Below are positions 28,422-38,649 of a stretch of 42,287 nucleotides of DNA, one piece after another. The stretch comes from Isotricha intestinalis (lineage: Eukaryota; Ciliophora; Litostomatea; Vestibuliferida; Isotrichidae). The translations under genes and the position numbers were made by a program. The notes beneath the pieces were generated by a model. It did not search any database. It saw only the letters and a list, made by a program, of their open reading frames with translations, and was not told the origin of the DNA. The stretch covers positions 1 to 42,287 of the forward strand of contig JAJJLU010003646.1 in NCBI GenBank assembly GCA_023807065.1. Direction: 5' to 3'. The stretch's first letter is position 1. The number at the start of each line of letters is the position of its first letter.

Positions 28422-29282
28422 TTACTCTTCAGCATTTTCTTCATCAATCATAACACCTCCACCTTCCATAAGAACATTTTCTTCTTCATCATCCATTTTA
28501 TCAACACCTCCTTCAACAACTTCTTCATGTCTTTCTTCATGTCTTTCTTCATGCTGCATCATCATTTCTTCTCCTTGTCCTTGCATCATATCTTCACCTT
28601 GTCCTTGCATCATCATATCCTCACCTTGTCCTTGCATCATATCTTCACCTTGTCCTTGCATTTGTTGTTGCATTTGATATTGTTGTTGCATTTGATATTG
28701 TTCATCCATATTATCTTCATTAGCATTATTAAAAGCACGATATTCAGCAGGAATACTTTTACTAGAAAGTAACTGATCAGTGAAGTAAATTCTTCTTATT
28801 CTACAATTAGCATGAATTTGAACTCTTAAAGTTTCTAAATAATTTGTTCCATATGCTCTTCTTGTAAAATCTGTTAAATTAAAGTGAATTTGATTCCATC
28901 CTTCATCTAATTTCATTGGTATTGTACATATGAATGGCTTTACTCTAGTATTGCTTTGGTAATTTGATGCACGGAAACGACGCTTTACATTTTTATCATC
29001 TATTACTTGCACTTCAAATGTAAAATATTTTTTCAAGTATTTTATTAAAAGAACTAAAAATGGCATTTTTATTCCTAATGTTTGCTTTGGACTTATTGGA
29101 CATGTTAGGAAACATGTTGATACATTCGCTCCACAAATTTCTATCACTGATGATTGCATCTCAAAATCTGTTATACGTTTAACATATCCGTTGTTTATGT
29201 TTCGACGCCAGATTTGTAAAGGCTTTGATCCTATTGCATAAAGGATTGAAAGGAATCCCGATTGAAATGTGTTACGGAACAT
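28422..29282 (-). CDS. CFAP20: CFAP20/BUG22 with an extra repetitive C-terminal tail
   Basis: Residues 1-190 are near-identical in pattern to CFAP20: [68 protein letters not shown] and RRIYF. CFAP20 is an inner-junction protein of ciliary doublet microtubules that bridges the A and B tubules and shapes the ciliary beat. The family is usually about 190-195 residues, whereas this protein has 286. The extra 95 residues contain QYQMQQ units, four [12 protein letters not shown] repeats, [11 protein letters not shown] and an acidic end. The domain's codons are more GC-rich than those of its neighbours, as expected for a highly expressed gene. Confidence 0.95.
   Translation of the reverse strand: MFRNTFQSGFLSILYAIGSKPLQIWRRNINNGYVKRITDFEMQSSVIEICGANVSTCFLTCPISPKQTLGIKMPFLVLLIKYLKKYFTFEVQVIDDKNVKRRFRASNYQSNTRVKPFICTIPMKLDEGWNQIHFNLTDFTRRAYGTNYLETLRVQIHANCRIRRIYFTDQLLSSKSIPAEYRAFNNANEDNMDEQYQMQQQYQMQQQMQGQGEDMMQGQGEDMMMQGQGEDMMQGQGEEMMMQHEERHEERHEEVVEGGVDKMDDEEENVLMEGGGVMIDEENAEE
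28555..28700 (-). repeat. Tandem repeats encoding QYQMQQ and MQGQGEDM units in the CFAP20 tail
   Basis: Four copies of a 24-30 bp unit (CCTTGTCCTTGCATCATAT-like on the plus strand) follow each other, next to two TGTTGTTGCATTTGATAT copies and three CTTTCTTCATG copies. All keep the reading frame. Confidence 0.8.
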
Positions 29283-29618
29283 TTTTTTTTATATTTTTGA
29301 TATTTTTTTGATATTTTAAGTTATGGGTTAATTAATTAATTTTTTTTATTTTTTTTTCATTTTTTTTTTAAGAATTTTAGGTTTTTGGGTTATTTAATTA
29401 TTATGGAGATTAATTTTTGGATTTTATATTTTATTTCATTCAATGGGTTTTGGTTATTTAGTTATTTATTTTATAAATTAATTTTTTTCTTATTTTTTTT
29501 TCCTATTGGATATATCTTTTATTTATTTAAAAAAGATATAAAACTTTCAAATCATAATATAATTGTTTATTTTATCAAATGAAAAAATGTTTTTTTATAT
29601 TAAATATAATAATATTAA
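29283..29618. promoter_or_regulatory. Divergent promoter region between CFAP20 and ubiquilin
   Basis: 336 bp between two divergent ATGs with long T-runs next to the CFAP20 start. A hydrophobic 65-codon frame at 29385 ends in TGA, a stop not used by any intact gene here, and is probably spurious. No specific regulatory site is identified. Confidence 0.4.
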
Positions 29619-30740
29619 ATGACATCTCAAGAAATATCATTAACGATAAAGCAAGCAAATGCTACAAAAAAAACAGAAACAATTCAAATATCTCCAGAAT
29701 GCACGATAGATGATCTTAGAGAATTAATATCAATAAAATTTAATATCCCCCCAAATAAACAAAATTTAATTATAAAAGGTCATATTTTAACAAATGGAAA
29801 AACAATACAAGAATCAAATATAAATAACAATGATACAATATTATTAGTTGAAAAAAAAGGAGTTGAGGAAAAAACAAATAATATACCGAAAGTTCCTTTA
29901 CAAAGTGGTCATGAAATTCCAGGTCAAATTAATTATGATTTATTAAGACAACCAATGGGAGGAAATGTTAGCTTTGAACAATTAAATCATATTTTATCTA
30001 TTCCTGAATTTTCTAGTCAATTAAATGATATGATTAATGATCCTAATATTATTAGTGCTATGTTAGATAATCCACAAATTAAACCTTTACTTGATGCTAA
30101 TCCTTTTATGAGAAGTATTATGTCTAATCCTGAATTTTTGAGAAATATGTTAAAGCCTGAAAATATCAAAGCTATGCAGGATATGATGCAGAATAGAGAT
30201 AATTTAATCAATTCTTTAAATAATAATACATCAACAAATAATAATAATAATAATAATAATATGAATAATAATAACAATCAGAATAATATGAATAATATGA
30301 ATAATCCTTTTATGATGAATAATCCTTTTCTAATGGCAAGAATGCAACAAATGCTTCAAAATATGAATAATAGGAATAATAATAATTCAAATGATAATTC
30401 TTCAAATACTTCTAATACTAATAATACTAATAATAATAATAATAATATCAATTCAAATTTATTTCCGAATAATAATGGATTTGGATTTAATCCTTTATTT
30501 AATCCTTTTATGATGAATCCTTTTATGAATCCTTTTGGAATGGGAATGAATTATAATATGAATCAAAATGTAAATGAGAAAGAACCTCCTTTAGAAGAAT
30601 TAAAAACAAAATATGCTGAATCAAATCAAAAATTAAAAGAAATGGGATTTAATAATGAAGAAGATAATTTAAAAGCTCTATATAAAACAGAAGGAAATCT
30701 TGATGCAGCAGTTGAAAGATTAATAAATAATAATCCATAA
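29619..30740 (+). CDS. Ubiquilin/Dsk2-family proteasome shuttle factor
   Basis: A 373-residue protein with the classical order. An N-terminal ubiquitin-like domain covers 3-77 (TIDDLRELISIKFNIPPNKQ; LIIKGHILTNGKTI). STI1-type repeats span about 125-195 (MINDPNIISAMLDNPQIKPL; NPFMRSIMSNPEFLRNML). A long Asn/Met low-complexity linker covers about 200-320, and a UBA ends the protein (LKEMGFNNEEDNLKALYKTE, then GNLDAAVERLI). Ubiquilins bring polyubiquitinated or misfolded membrane proteins to the proteasome and bind hydrophobic segments through STI1. Only one STI1 pair is seen, as in yeast Dsk2. The stop is TAA. Confidence 0.92.
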   Translation: MTSQEISLTIKQANATKKTETIQISPECTIDDLRELISIKFNIPPNKQNLIIKGHILTNGKTIQESNINNNDTILLVEKKGVEEKTNNIPKVPLQSGHEIPGQINYDLLRQPMGGNVSFEQLNHILSIPEFSSQLNDMINDPNIISAMLDNPQIKPLLDANPFMRSIMSNPEFLRNMLKPENIKAMQDMMQNRDNLINSLNNNTSTNNNNNNNNMNNNNNQNNMNNMNNPFMMNNPFLMARMQQMLQNMNNRNNNNSNDNSSNTSNTNNTNNNNNNINSNLFPNNNGFGFNPLFNPFMMNPFMNPFGMGMNYNMNQNVNEKEPPLEELKTKYAESNQKLKEMGFNNEEDNLKALYKTEGNLDAAVERLINNNP

Positions 30741-30969
30741 AAAAAATTAAATATTATTTTATTATATATTTTATAAATTATCAAAAGAAATTTTAAAGTT
30801 TAAATCAATCAATATTTACATAATTATAATTGATACTAATTTAAAACAAATAATTTAATTATTTTTTTTTTACTCTTTTTTATTTAATCTTTAATAATAA
30901 ATTCTTTAAAATCTATATTTTAAAATTTATATTGAGAAAACACAAATAAAAATAAAAAAACAAGTATTT

Positions 30970-31755
30970 TTATTGATGAAATTTTAATTGTTTATTTAAA
31001 ACCTCTCTTAAATAAGGAGGAAGTAAATCTAAATTCCTATTTCTTTTCTTTTTAGGAATAACTTTAAATTTCTTTGATTTTTCAATTAATTCTTGTTCTT
31101 TTTCAAATTCATCTTTTTTCCTATTTTTATTTTTATTCAAATACTCTTTTAAAGTTAACATTTTATCATTTTTTCCTTTTTTTTGATTTTTAACATGATC
31201 AATAATATTATCAACATTGATTTTAGGAAGTGGATTTACACTTGCAGAATTTTCTTTAATTTCATCGAAATTTTGTAACAAATCCATAAAATCTCTTTTA
31301 TCAATATTTGTTTCAGTAGAAAAAAAATTTAATAAATTATTTTGATAAGCATCTAAATCTAATTGTTTTTGTTTTTGAGTATTTTGATATTTTTCAATAT
31401 AAGAAGGAGTTACTCCATATAATTTATCTAAAATTCTTCTTTGTTTCATTTTATTACTCATTTTCATTTCTTTTTTCTTTTCATTACTTTTTTGTAATTG
31501 CTTTTGTAAATTTAAATCTTCTTCTTTATGAAAATTTAATCCATTGAAATTTAAAAAGGGATGAATACTTTTTCGAGGAGCATATAATTTACTTGTTAAA
31601 AAAGCATCTGGCTCCATTGATGCTCTTCTTGAATGAACTGATATATTATTTGATAGTTTTTGACTTGGATTTAAATTGCTTTGTTCTTTGATTTCATTTA
31701 ATGAATTGTTTAATGTTATATTTGTTGTTTTAGGCTTATTCATATTATCTGACAT
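30970..31755 (-). CDS. Uncharacterised basic protein
   Basis: The 261-residue protein is Lys/Asn-rich. Near residue 43 it has a PKA-type motif (RRASM). A helical, strongly basic segment covers about 75-130 (LQKSNEKKKEMKMSNKMKQR; ILDKLYGVTPSYIEKYQ). The well-defined C-terminus NLDLLPPYLREVLNKQLKF looks like a short binding helix. There is no signal peptide, membrane span or known domain. Not recognised. Confidence 0.7.
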   Translation of the reverse strand: MSDNMNKPKTTNITLNNSLNEIKEQSNLNPSQKLSNNISVHSRRASMEPDAFLTSKLYAPRKSIHPFLNFNGLNFHKEEDLNLQKQLQKSNEKKKEMKMSNKMKQRRILDKLYGVTPSYIEKYQNTQKQKQLDLDAYQNNLLNFFSTETNIDKRDFMDLLQNFDEIKENSASVNPLPKINVDNIIDHVKNQKKGKNDKMLTLKEYLNKNKNRKKDEFEKEQELIEKSKKFKVIPKKKRNRNLDLLPPYLREVLNKQLKFHQ

Positions 31756-32074
31756 TTTATTTCTTGAATTATTTTTTTTTTATTCATTTTTTATGACATT
31801 TATTTCTAAAATTCATTTAGTTTAAAGATTTTTATTAAATATTTTTTTTTTTTGGTTTTAACCTTATCTTTTGAATATTTTTGTAATTTTTTATTGAAAT
31901 TTGAAAGCTTTTCTTTTGAATTTTAAAAAATTATATTTATATGTAATGAATATATTTATACTAGATAAAAGATATTTTTAATTATGTAATCTTTTTGTTT
32001 AAAATAAGTATTGTCTAAATAAATGAAAAATAATTATTTTTTAATATAAAAAAATGAAAAATTATTAAATATAT
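31756..32074. promoter_or_regulatory. Divergent promoter region upstream of INO80
   Basis: 319 bp of AT-rich sequence with T- and A-runs between two divergent starts. No specific motif can be supported. Confidence 0.4.
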
Positions 32075-35000
32075 ATGGAAACTTTAAATCCAGAAATTAC
32101 AGACAAAGAGACTTCGAAAAGAAATCATCAAGAAAAAAATGATCAAAAGATTCATCAAATACCAAACAATCCTCAACCTAATATTTCTTTATCTCAACTA
32201 AATACTACAATCAAACAATTATCAAGTGATTTAAATTTCTTAAAAACAAAGAGAAATTCATCTTTAACTCATATTCCAAGTTATTCTTCTTTTCTTTCAA
32301 ATTTTTACTACAACCCTTGTAAAAATGTTAAAAATATATATAACAAAGAATATTATCCATATTTGAATAAAGTTTTAGAAAATTTTATTTTTGGAAATTA
32401 TAAGAATAGTTCTAATAAAAGTAAAACATCAAATAATCAGATGAAGAAAATAGGTATATCATGTGATGAAATTTATCAAATAAATAAATATAAAATTGAT
32501 TTTAAACATTTACCAAAATTTGGAAAAATTTCAGAAAATCAAATTTATTCAAATAGAGGTAATGAATTAATAGGAAGAAATTTTGAAAAAAATAATTTTA
32601 AAAGAAAAGTAAATACATATTCAAATATTGAAAAACAAAATAAAGAAGCATTAAAATTTATTGAACAAAGAAGGAAAAAATATCAAAATATTTCCAAAGC
32701 AGAAAAAGAAAAAATGGATAATAAAAGATTAAAAGATTATTGGGATGATTTATCAAAACATGAAATACCAAAATTTCCAAAAATTTATCAAAAATCAAAA
32801 AATGAAACAGAAGCTTTAACAAAAAGAATAGTTAATTTAATTCAAAAAGAAATAAGAAAAAAAGTAAATAGAGTTCAAAGAGCTTCAAAAGAATATAATA
32901 TTAGAGCTAAAAAATTACAGAAAGAAATGTTAGTTTATTGGAGAAAAAGAGAAAAAGAAATTGTTGATATTCAAAAGAAAAAAGATAAAATTGAAATTGA
33001 TAAAAAGAAAAAAGAAGATGAATTACAAGAAGAAATTATAAGAAAAAAAAGAATGGAATATTTACTAAAACAAAGTGATATTTATTCATTAATGATGTAT
33101 AAACATTTAGGAGCTTTTATGCCACAAGATGATAAAGAAAAAGAAAAAGAAGACAATAACAATTTAAATAATGCAAATAATAATAATTTAAATAAGTCTT
33201 TATCAAATAATCCAAATTATAAAGAAGAAATTATTTCAGGTAAAAGTGTTTTAGTAAATACAAAAACAAATAAAATATTATTCCAATCAATAAAAGTAGA
33301 TATAGATGAAAAAAAGGCAAGAGAAGATGTAAATAATTTAATTTTAAAACAAAGACAAAAAGCAGTAGAATTTGATCAAAATTTAAATAAAATAAGAAAA
33401 ACATTAGGAGGAGAAGAAGTGAAAATCCAAAATAATTTATTTACAATAAATCAAAATAAAAATCAAAAAACTTCCCAAATTAATAATATCAATAATAGTA
33501 ATAATCTCCAAAACAAACAACAAAATATAGAATCAAAAATAAATTTATCTTCAGAAATTAAATCAAATCAAATACTAAATGAGCAAAATGAAGAAAATCA
33601 AATAGATCGTTTAGATAAGCCAATAATAAATAATTCATCATCTCAATTAATAGAAGTTCCAAAATCATTTAGAGGAGAATTAAAAGAATATCAATTAAAA
33701 GGTCTTCGTTGGTTAGATAATTTATTTGAACAGGGAATAAATGGCATATTAGCAGATGAAATGGGTTTAGGAAAAACAATTCAAGTAATATCATTTTTAG
33801 CACATTTAAGTGAAGATAAAAATAATTGGGGTCCATTCTTAGTAATAGCACCAAATGCAACATTATATAATTGGCAACAAGAATTAAATAGATTTTGTCC
33901 TTCTTTAAAAGTTCTTCCATATTGGGGTGCTTTAAGAGAAAGAAAAACATTAAGAAAATTTTTCAATTCATCACAATTATATATTAAATCATCATCATTT
34001 CATGTTTGTATAACATCATATCAATTAGTAGTTTGTGATGAAAAAGTTTTTCATAAAGTAAATTGGAATTATATGATATTGGATGAAGCTCAAGCAATAA
34101 AAAATATTGCTAGTCAAAGATGGAATACTTTATTATCATTTAATTGTAGGAATAGATTATTATTAACTGGAACTCCTATTCAAAATTCAATGAGTGAATT
34201 ATGGGCTTTATTACATTTTATTATGCCTAATTTATTTGATTCTCATGAACAATTTCAAGAATGGTTTTCTAAAGATATTGAAGCTCATTCACAAGATAAA
34301 GGAGAATTAAATCAAGAACAATTAAAAAGATTACATAAAATTTTAAAACCTTTTATGCTTAGAAGAGTTAAAAAAGATGTGGAACATGAAATAGGACCAA
34401 AAAAAGAAATCGAAATTAAATGTGTTATGACTGAAAAACAAAAAAAATTATATAATTCTATTAAGGAAAAATTAAGTAATATTAGTGATTTGTTTTTAAC
34501 TACTGATTCTAAATTTAAAGTTACTAATTTAATGAATTTAGTTATGCAATTTAGAAAAGTTTGTAATCATCCTGAATTATTTGAAAGAAATTTTGGGAAA
34601 GTTCCTTTTACTTTTAAAGATTTAGTTAATGAAAATATTGGAAAAAGTGTTTTTAATTTTTTAAATGGGGATGTTTATTTAAGAATTAATAATTATTCAG
34701 TTATTAATTTTATTTTACCTAAAATGATTTTTGACTTATGTTTTGGATTATATAATAGAAGAAATTATATTCCTAATAAATTATATATTTATAATAGGGA
34801 TAATTTTGATGAATGTTATTATGAAAATAATAAATCAACATATAAAGATTTATTCAATTTTATACCTTTATTAAACTTTCCAACATTTCAATTCAAACAA
34901 ATATTAAACACAGATTTATTAATAAACCACATTACATTAATTCATTATTTCTCTCAATTATATATTAAAAACAAATATTATAAAGAAAACTCATTTCCAA

Positions 35001-36439
35001 AACAAAAAATTTCACTTTTCATAACTTCAAATTTATTTTTCAAAAATAATCTTTCTCAAATATCTATTTCAAATCTTCCTCATTTATCATTTTCATCAAT
35101 ACTAGAACAAAAAAACTCTTTAAACAATTATTTATTAATTCATAGATGTTATATTCCAAAAGCAATATCATTCACACCAAGACTTCTTTCTTCAAATCGC
35201 CAAACAGAAATATATCAAAATAATTTCAATCATAATTTACAAATAAACAAAATATTATATGGACAAAACTATAATCAATATAATATATCAATAAACAAAA
35301 AATTAAATTCTTTATATAATAAAATTGCATTATCTCAAAGTGAAAAATTTCCAAATGGACTCTTATCAAATTTATTTTCCAAAATAGGTTTTACTCAAAT
35401 AGAGCTTCCATCATTTGAAAGATTAATAAGTGACTGTGCGAAATTAAAAGCTTTAGATGATTTATTGAAACAATTATATAAAGAGAATCACCGTGTATTA
35501 ATATTTTGTCAAATGACACATATGATAGATATATTAGAAGAATATATGTCAAAAAGGAAATATTCATATTTTAGAATGGATGGTTCAACTCAAATAGCAG
35601 ATCGTAGAGATATGATAAATGAATTTCAAACAAATGATAAAATATTTGCATTTTTATTAAGTACTCGAGCTGGTGGTTTAGGAGTAAATTTAACAGGAGC
35701 TGATACTGTTATATTTTATGATAATGATTGGAATCCTACTATGGATGCTCAAGCTACGGATAGAGCTCATAGAATTGGACAAACTAAAACTGTTTATGTT
35801 TATCGATTAGTTACTAAAGGAACTGTAGAAGAAAGAATTCTAAAAAGAGCTAAACAAAAACAAAATGTACAAACTACTGTTTATTCTGGAGGTGCTTTTA
35901 AAGCTGATATTTTCAAACAAAATGATATTGTCGAATTACTTTATAGTGAAGAAGATATGAAGAAAATGGAAGCTGATAAAAGAAATTTACTTTTAGAATT
36001 AAATAATAATAATAATATTAATATTAATAATAATAATGGAAATGATCTAGTAGTTAATGGTGATTTTAATGCTAATAATAATAGTGAAAATATTAATTTT
36101 GTCAAAGGGAAAAGAAGGAGAGGAAAAAAAGAGAAAAAAGAAAAAAGTAATGTTAAAGATGGAAAAGGAAATATTGGAAGAAAAAAAGGAAATTATTCTG
36201 ATGAAACTTCTGTTTCTCAAAGTCCTGGAAGTTCTAGAAATAGAAGAGGACATAATATTGGTAATGGTTTAAGTAGAAATATATTTGCTGTTAGAAGCGT
36301 TTATGGGAATAATAGTAAGAGGAATTATAATAATGAAATTAAAATTGATTCTGATGATGAAAATAAAATTATTATTGATGATGGTGTTCATCCTATTAAT
36401 TTAAATGAAGATAATGATGATATTATGGATGAAAAGTAA
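32075..36439 (+). CDS. INO80: INO80-type SNF2 chromatin-remodelling ATPase
   Basis: A 1454-residue protein. The DBINO domain spans about 215-350 (RLKDYWDDLSKHEIPKFPK; VNRVQRASKEYNIRAKKLQK). SNF2 lobe 1 begins near 535 (LKEYQLKGLRWLDNLFEQGI) with Walker A DEMGLGKT at about 560 and DEAQ box ILDEAQAIKN at about 669. Lobe 2 carries RVLIFCQMTHMIDILEEYM, LSTRAGGLGVNLTGADTVIF and DRAHRIGQTK. An insert of about 280 residues lies between the lobes, as is diagnostic of INO80 and used there to bind RuvBL1/2; it is followed by the INO80-type LISDCAKLKALDDLL. The C-terminus is basic and Asn-rich. INO80 slides nucleosomes and acts in transcription and DNA repair in the nucleus. All ATPase motifs are intact. 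Confidence 0.95.
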   Translation: METLNPEITDKETSKRNHQEKNDQKIHQIPNNPQPNISLSQLNTTIKQLSSDLNFLKTKRNSSLTHIPSYSSFLSNFYYNPCKNVKNIYNKEYYPYLNKVLENFIFGNYKNSSNKSKTSNNQMKKIGISCDEIYQINKYKIDFKHLPKFGKISENQIYSNRGNELIGRNFEKNNFKRKVNTYSNIEKQNKEALKFIEQRRKKYQNISKAEKEKMDNKRLKDYWDDLSKHEIPKFPKIYQKSKNETEALTKRIVNLIQKEIRKKVNRVQRASKEYNIRAKKLQKEMLVYWRKREKEIVDIQKKKDKIEIDKKKKEDELQEEIIRKKRMEYLLKQSDIYSLMMYKHLGAFMPQDDKEKEKEDNNNLNNANNNNLNKSLSNNPNYKEEIISGKSVLVNTKTNKILFQSIKVDIDEKKAREDVNNLILKQRQKAVEFDQNLNKIRKTLGGEEVKIQNNLFTINQNKNQKTSQINNINNSNNLQNKQQNIESKINLSSEIKSNQILNEQNEENQIDRLDKPIINNSSSQLIEVPKSFRGELKEYQLKGLRWLDNLFEQGINGILADEMGLGKTIQVISFLAHLSEDKNNWGPFLVIAPNATLYNWQQELNRFCPSLKVLPYWGALRERKTLRKFFNSSQLYIKSSSFHVCITSYQLVVCDEKVFHKVNWNYMILDEAQAIKNIASQRWNTLLSFNCRNRLLLTGTPIQNSMSELWALLHFIMPNLFDSHEQFQEWFSKDIEAHSQDKGELNQEQLKRLHKILKPFMLRRVKKDVEHEIGPKKEIEIKCVMTEKQKKLYNSIKEKLSNISDLFLTTDSKFKVTNLMNLVMQFRKVCNHPELFERNFGKVPFTFKDLVNENIGKSVFNFLNGDVYLRINNYSVINFILPKMIFDLCFGLYNRRNYIPNKLYIYNRDNFDECYYENNKSTYKDLFNFIPLLNFPTFQFKQILNTDLLINHITLIHYFSQLYIKNKYYKENSFPKQKISLFITSNLFFKNNLSQISISNLPHLSFSSILEQKNSLNNYLLIHRCYIPKAISFTPRLLSSNRQTEIYQNNFNHNLQINKILYGQNYNQYNISINKKLNSLYNKIALSQSEKFPNGLLSNLFSKIGFTQIELPSFERLISDCAKLKALDDLLKQLYKENHRVLIFCQMTHMIDILEEYMSKRKYSYFRMDGSTQIADRRDMINEFQTNDKIFAFLLSTRAGGLGVNLTGADTVIFYDNDWNPTMDAQATDRAHRIGQTKTVYVYRLVTKGTVEERILKRAKQKQNVQTTVYSGGAFKADIFKQNDIVELLYSEEDMKKMEADKRNLLLELNNNNNININNNNGNDLVVNGDFNANNNSENINFVKGKRRRGKKEKKEKSNVKDGKGNIGRKKGNYSDETSVSQSPGSSRNRRGHNIGNGLSRNIFAVRSVYGNNSKRNYNNEIKIDSDDENKIIIDDGVHPINLNEDNDDIMDEK

Positions 36440-36613
36440 TTAATTAAATTGAAAAAAAATTATAATTTTTAATTCTATCCTTTTATATAAATTAAAAATC
36501 ACTTTATTATTTCATTTAAATTTATCAACATTCAATTAAATAGAATATAAAACAATTAAAAAAAAAAAAAATCTATTAATATAAATATCTAAAATAAAAA
36601 TAAAAATAAATAT

Positions 36614-37261
36614 TTAAAGTTCATTAGAAAAAGCACCTTTGATTTTAGTAACTCTTTTTTCAGGTCTGAAAAATCTTTGAATAATAAAAGATTGTAATAA
36701 ACTAAGTATAATAACAACCCCTATTTTAACATAAGTTAAATTTTGAACACTTGCAATAATTCGATTTAAAATTTTAGTATGTCTAAATCTTCTATCATTA
36801 ATATGTCTAGCATTAGATTCAATTTCAGTAAAAGCAGTAGTAACAGCTTTTAATTCTTCTCCCATTTCTTGAACATCTTTATCTTGAGCTAAATCAGAAA
36901 TAACTCCTCCTTCACTTAAAGTATAAAAATCAAAAGATATATAAAATTTATTATCTGTTTTTGGGATAAAACATAATTCAAATTTACCTCCATCTTCTCC
37001 TTGTTCACTTCTATATGATCCTGATTCTGTTGAATTATCTTCATATATTATTTCATTGTTAAATAATCTTATTAATGATACTTTTATATTCTCTTCACTC
37101 TCTGATGATACTACATATGTTAATGATATTATGTCATCCTCGTTTATTATTTTACCAAAACAATATTCCTTTTTTTCTCCTGTTACTTTGAAAAGAAGAC
37201 ATGATGTTTGAAATATTAAAATTATAAATATTGTTATGGAGAATATTGTTAGGTCTTTCAT
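36614..37261 (-). CDS. p24/TMED (emp24-GOLD) cargo receptor
   Basis: The 215-residue type I membrane protein has a signal peptide (1-22) and a GOLD domain with the two family Cys (EKKEYCFGKI; GKFELCFIPKTDNKFYISFDF). A lumenal coiled coil follows (TEIESNARHINDRRFRHTKI), then one membrane span (about 178-196) and a short cytosolic tail, QRFFRPEKR. The FF pair is the COPII-binding signal of p24 proteins; a terminal KKxx COPI signal is absent (it ends SNEL). p24 proteins cycle between ER and Golgi and select GPI-anchored and other cargo. The subfamily cannot be fixed by eye. Confidence 0.9.
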   Translation of the reverse strand: MKDLTIFSITIFIILIFQTSCLLFKVTGEKKEYCFGKIINEDDIISLTYVVSSESEENIKVSLIRLFNNEIIYEDNSTESGSYRSEQGEDGGKFELCFIPKTDNKFYISFDFYTLSEGGVISDLAQDKDVQEMGEELKAVTTAFTEIESNARHINDRRFRHTKILNRIIASVQNLTYVKIGVVIILSLLQSFIIQRFFRPEKRVTKIKGAFSNEL

Positions 37262-37386
37262 TTATTTTAAATGGTATTTTTAATTTATTTTTTTATTTAT
37301 TTTTTTTTTAATATATTTTTATTTTTATTTTTTTTGGGATGTAAATGTTTTTATAATATTTGTTAAAATAAGAAATAAATATTTAT

Positions 37387-38649
37387 TTAATTTAAATGAT
37401 TCTTTGAAGTTAATTGGAGTTTAATTGCTTTTTTAATTAAAACATCATCAAGTTTCTTTAATAATTCTTCATTAGAATTTGTATGACGTAAATCTAAAGT
37501 ACCTAAAGAAGGATGGGTTTCAGCAATTTTAAGTGTTTCTTCATCCATAGAAAGTTCATTATGACTTAAATCAATACTTTTAATAACACTGTTAAATTTC
37601 AAAGCTAAATTTAAATTCTTCACAGTTTCAGCTCCTAATAAATTCGTAGATAAATCTAATTCTTCCAAATAATTATTTTTAGCTAACATTTTAACAATTC
37701 TTGAACCATTTAAATCATCAAATCTATTCATTGCTAATTTTAATATTCTTAATTTTGTATTTTCTTTAAGAACTAAACCAATTGCAAATGAAGATTCTCC
37801 TCCAATTAAATTATTACTTAAATCGATACTAATTAAACTTCTTGTTCTTACTAAATAAGAAGCTATTTTTATCATTCCCTTTTCAGTAATTCTATTACTT
37901 GATAAATCTAACTCTCTTAAAGTTTGATTTGTGATTAATCCTGGAACTAACCATTTTATCATTTCATCATCTACTAAATTACCACATAAAGTTAAAGATA
38001 AAAAATATGATAAATCTGTAATTAATACACAAAATTTTTTCAAATCTGGAATTCTTATTCCAAATTGGGAATATTCATCTCCAATTGGTTCTAATTTTTT
38101 AGTAAATATTTCTTCATTTTTATCATTTTTATCTCTTAAAATAGGAGAATATTTTAAATTTAAAGAAGTTAAATTTAAAAAATATTGAGGAATAAAACTG
38201 ATATCAAAACTACATGAAAAAGTAGGAATATCTAAATTAAATATATGATATTTTACTAAATTACAAACTTTCTTTAATTCTTCTAAGATTTTTTCTCCTT
38301 CAGAAACTCTATAATTTGTAATTAAATTTTTCACATAATTTTCAGCATAACATTGTTTCCAAGAATTTCCATTAGGTGAACAATTTTCACTTTTAAAATG
38401 TTTTTTACAAACTCTTTCCCAATAAGGTTCATAATCTATAACAGGAAAAATATCTTCTATATCATAATCAACAGACATTATTTCATATACTTTTATTTTA
38501 TATTTAAAATCTAATCCATCTAATTGTTTATATAATAAATAATTTTTAGCAACTGTTTTTAATGCAATTTCTGATAAATCTTTTAATTCTGGTTTATGAA
38601 CTATTTTTATTCCAAGTTCTCTTGCTTTTGTAATTTTTGCTGCTAGCAT
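37387..38649 (-). CDS. LRR protein resembling DRC5/TCTE1 of the nexin-dynein regulatory complex
   Basis: A 420-residue protein. The N-terminal 160 residues are helical with YEPYWERVCKKHF and NGNSWKQCYAENYVKNLI, a pattern found ahead of the repeats in TCTE1/DRC5. Ribonuclease-inhibitor-type LRRs follow (TLRELDLSSNRITEKGMIKI; SLISIDLSNNLIGGESSFAI; YLEELDLSTNLLGAETVKNL; VIKSIDLSHNELSMDEETL). DRC5 sits in the N-DRC between doublet microtubules and is needed for normal ciliary motility. Other RNI-type LRR proteins remain possible; the N-terminal match is the main reason for DRC5. The stop is TAA. Confidence 0.65.
   Translation of the reverse strand: MLAAKITKARELGIKIVHKPELKDLSEIALKTVAKNYLLYKQLDGLDFKYKIKVYEIMSVDYDIEDIFPVIDYEPYWERVCKKHFKSENCSPNGNSWKQCYAENYVKNLITNYRVSEGEKILEELKKVCNLVKYHIFNLDIPTFSCSFDISFIPQYFLNLTSLNLKYSPILRDKNDKNEEIFTKKLEPIGDEYSQFGIRIPDLKKFCVLITDLSYFLSLTLCGNLVDDEMIKWLVPGLITNQTLRELDLSSNRITEKGMIKIASYLVRTRSLISIDLSNNLIGGESSFAIGLVLKENTKLRILKLAMNRFDDLNGSRIVKMLAKNNYLEELDLSTNLLGAETVKNLNLALKFNSVIKSIDLSHNELSMDEETLKIAETHPSLGTLDLRHTNSNEELLKKLDDVLIKKAIKLQLTSKNHLN

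Noticed and set aside
29385..29582. 65-codon hydrophobic plus-strand frame between CFAP20 and ubiquilin
   Set aside because: It ends in TGA, unlike every intact gene here, has T-rich composition typical of spacer, and lies in a divergent promoter region.
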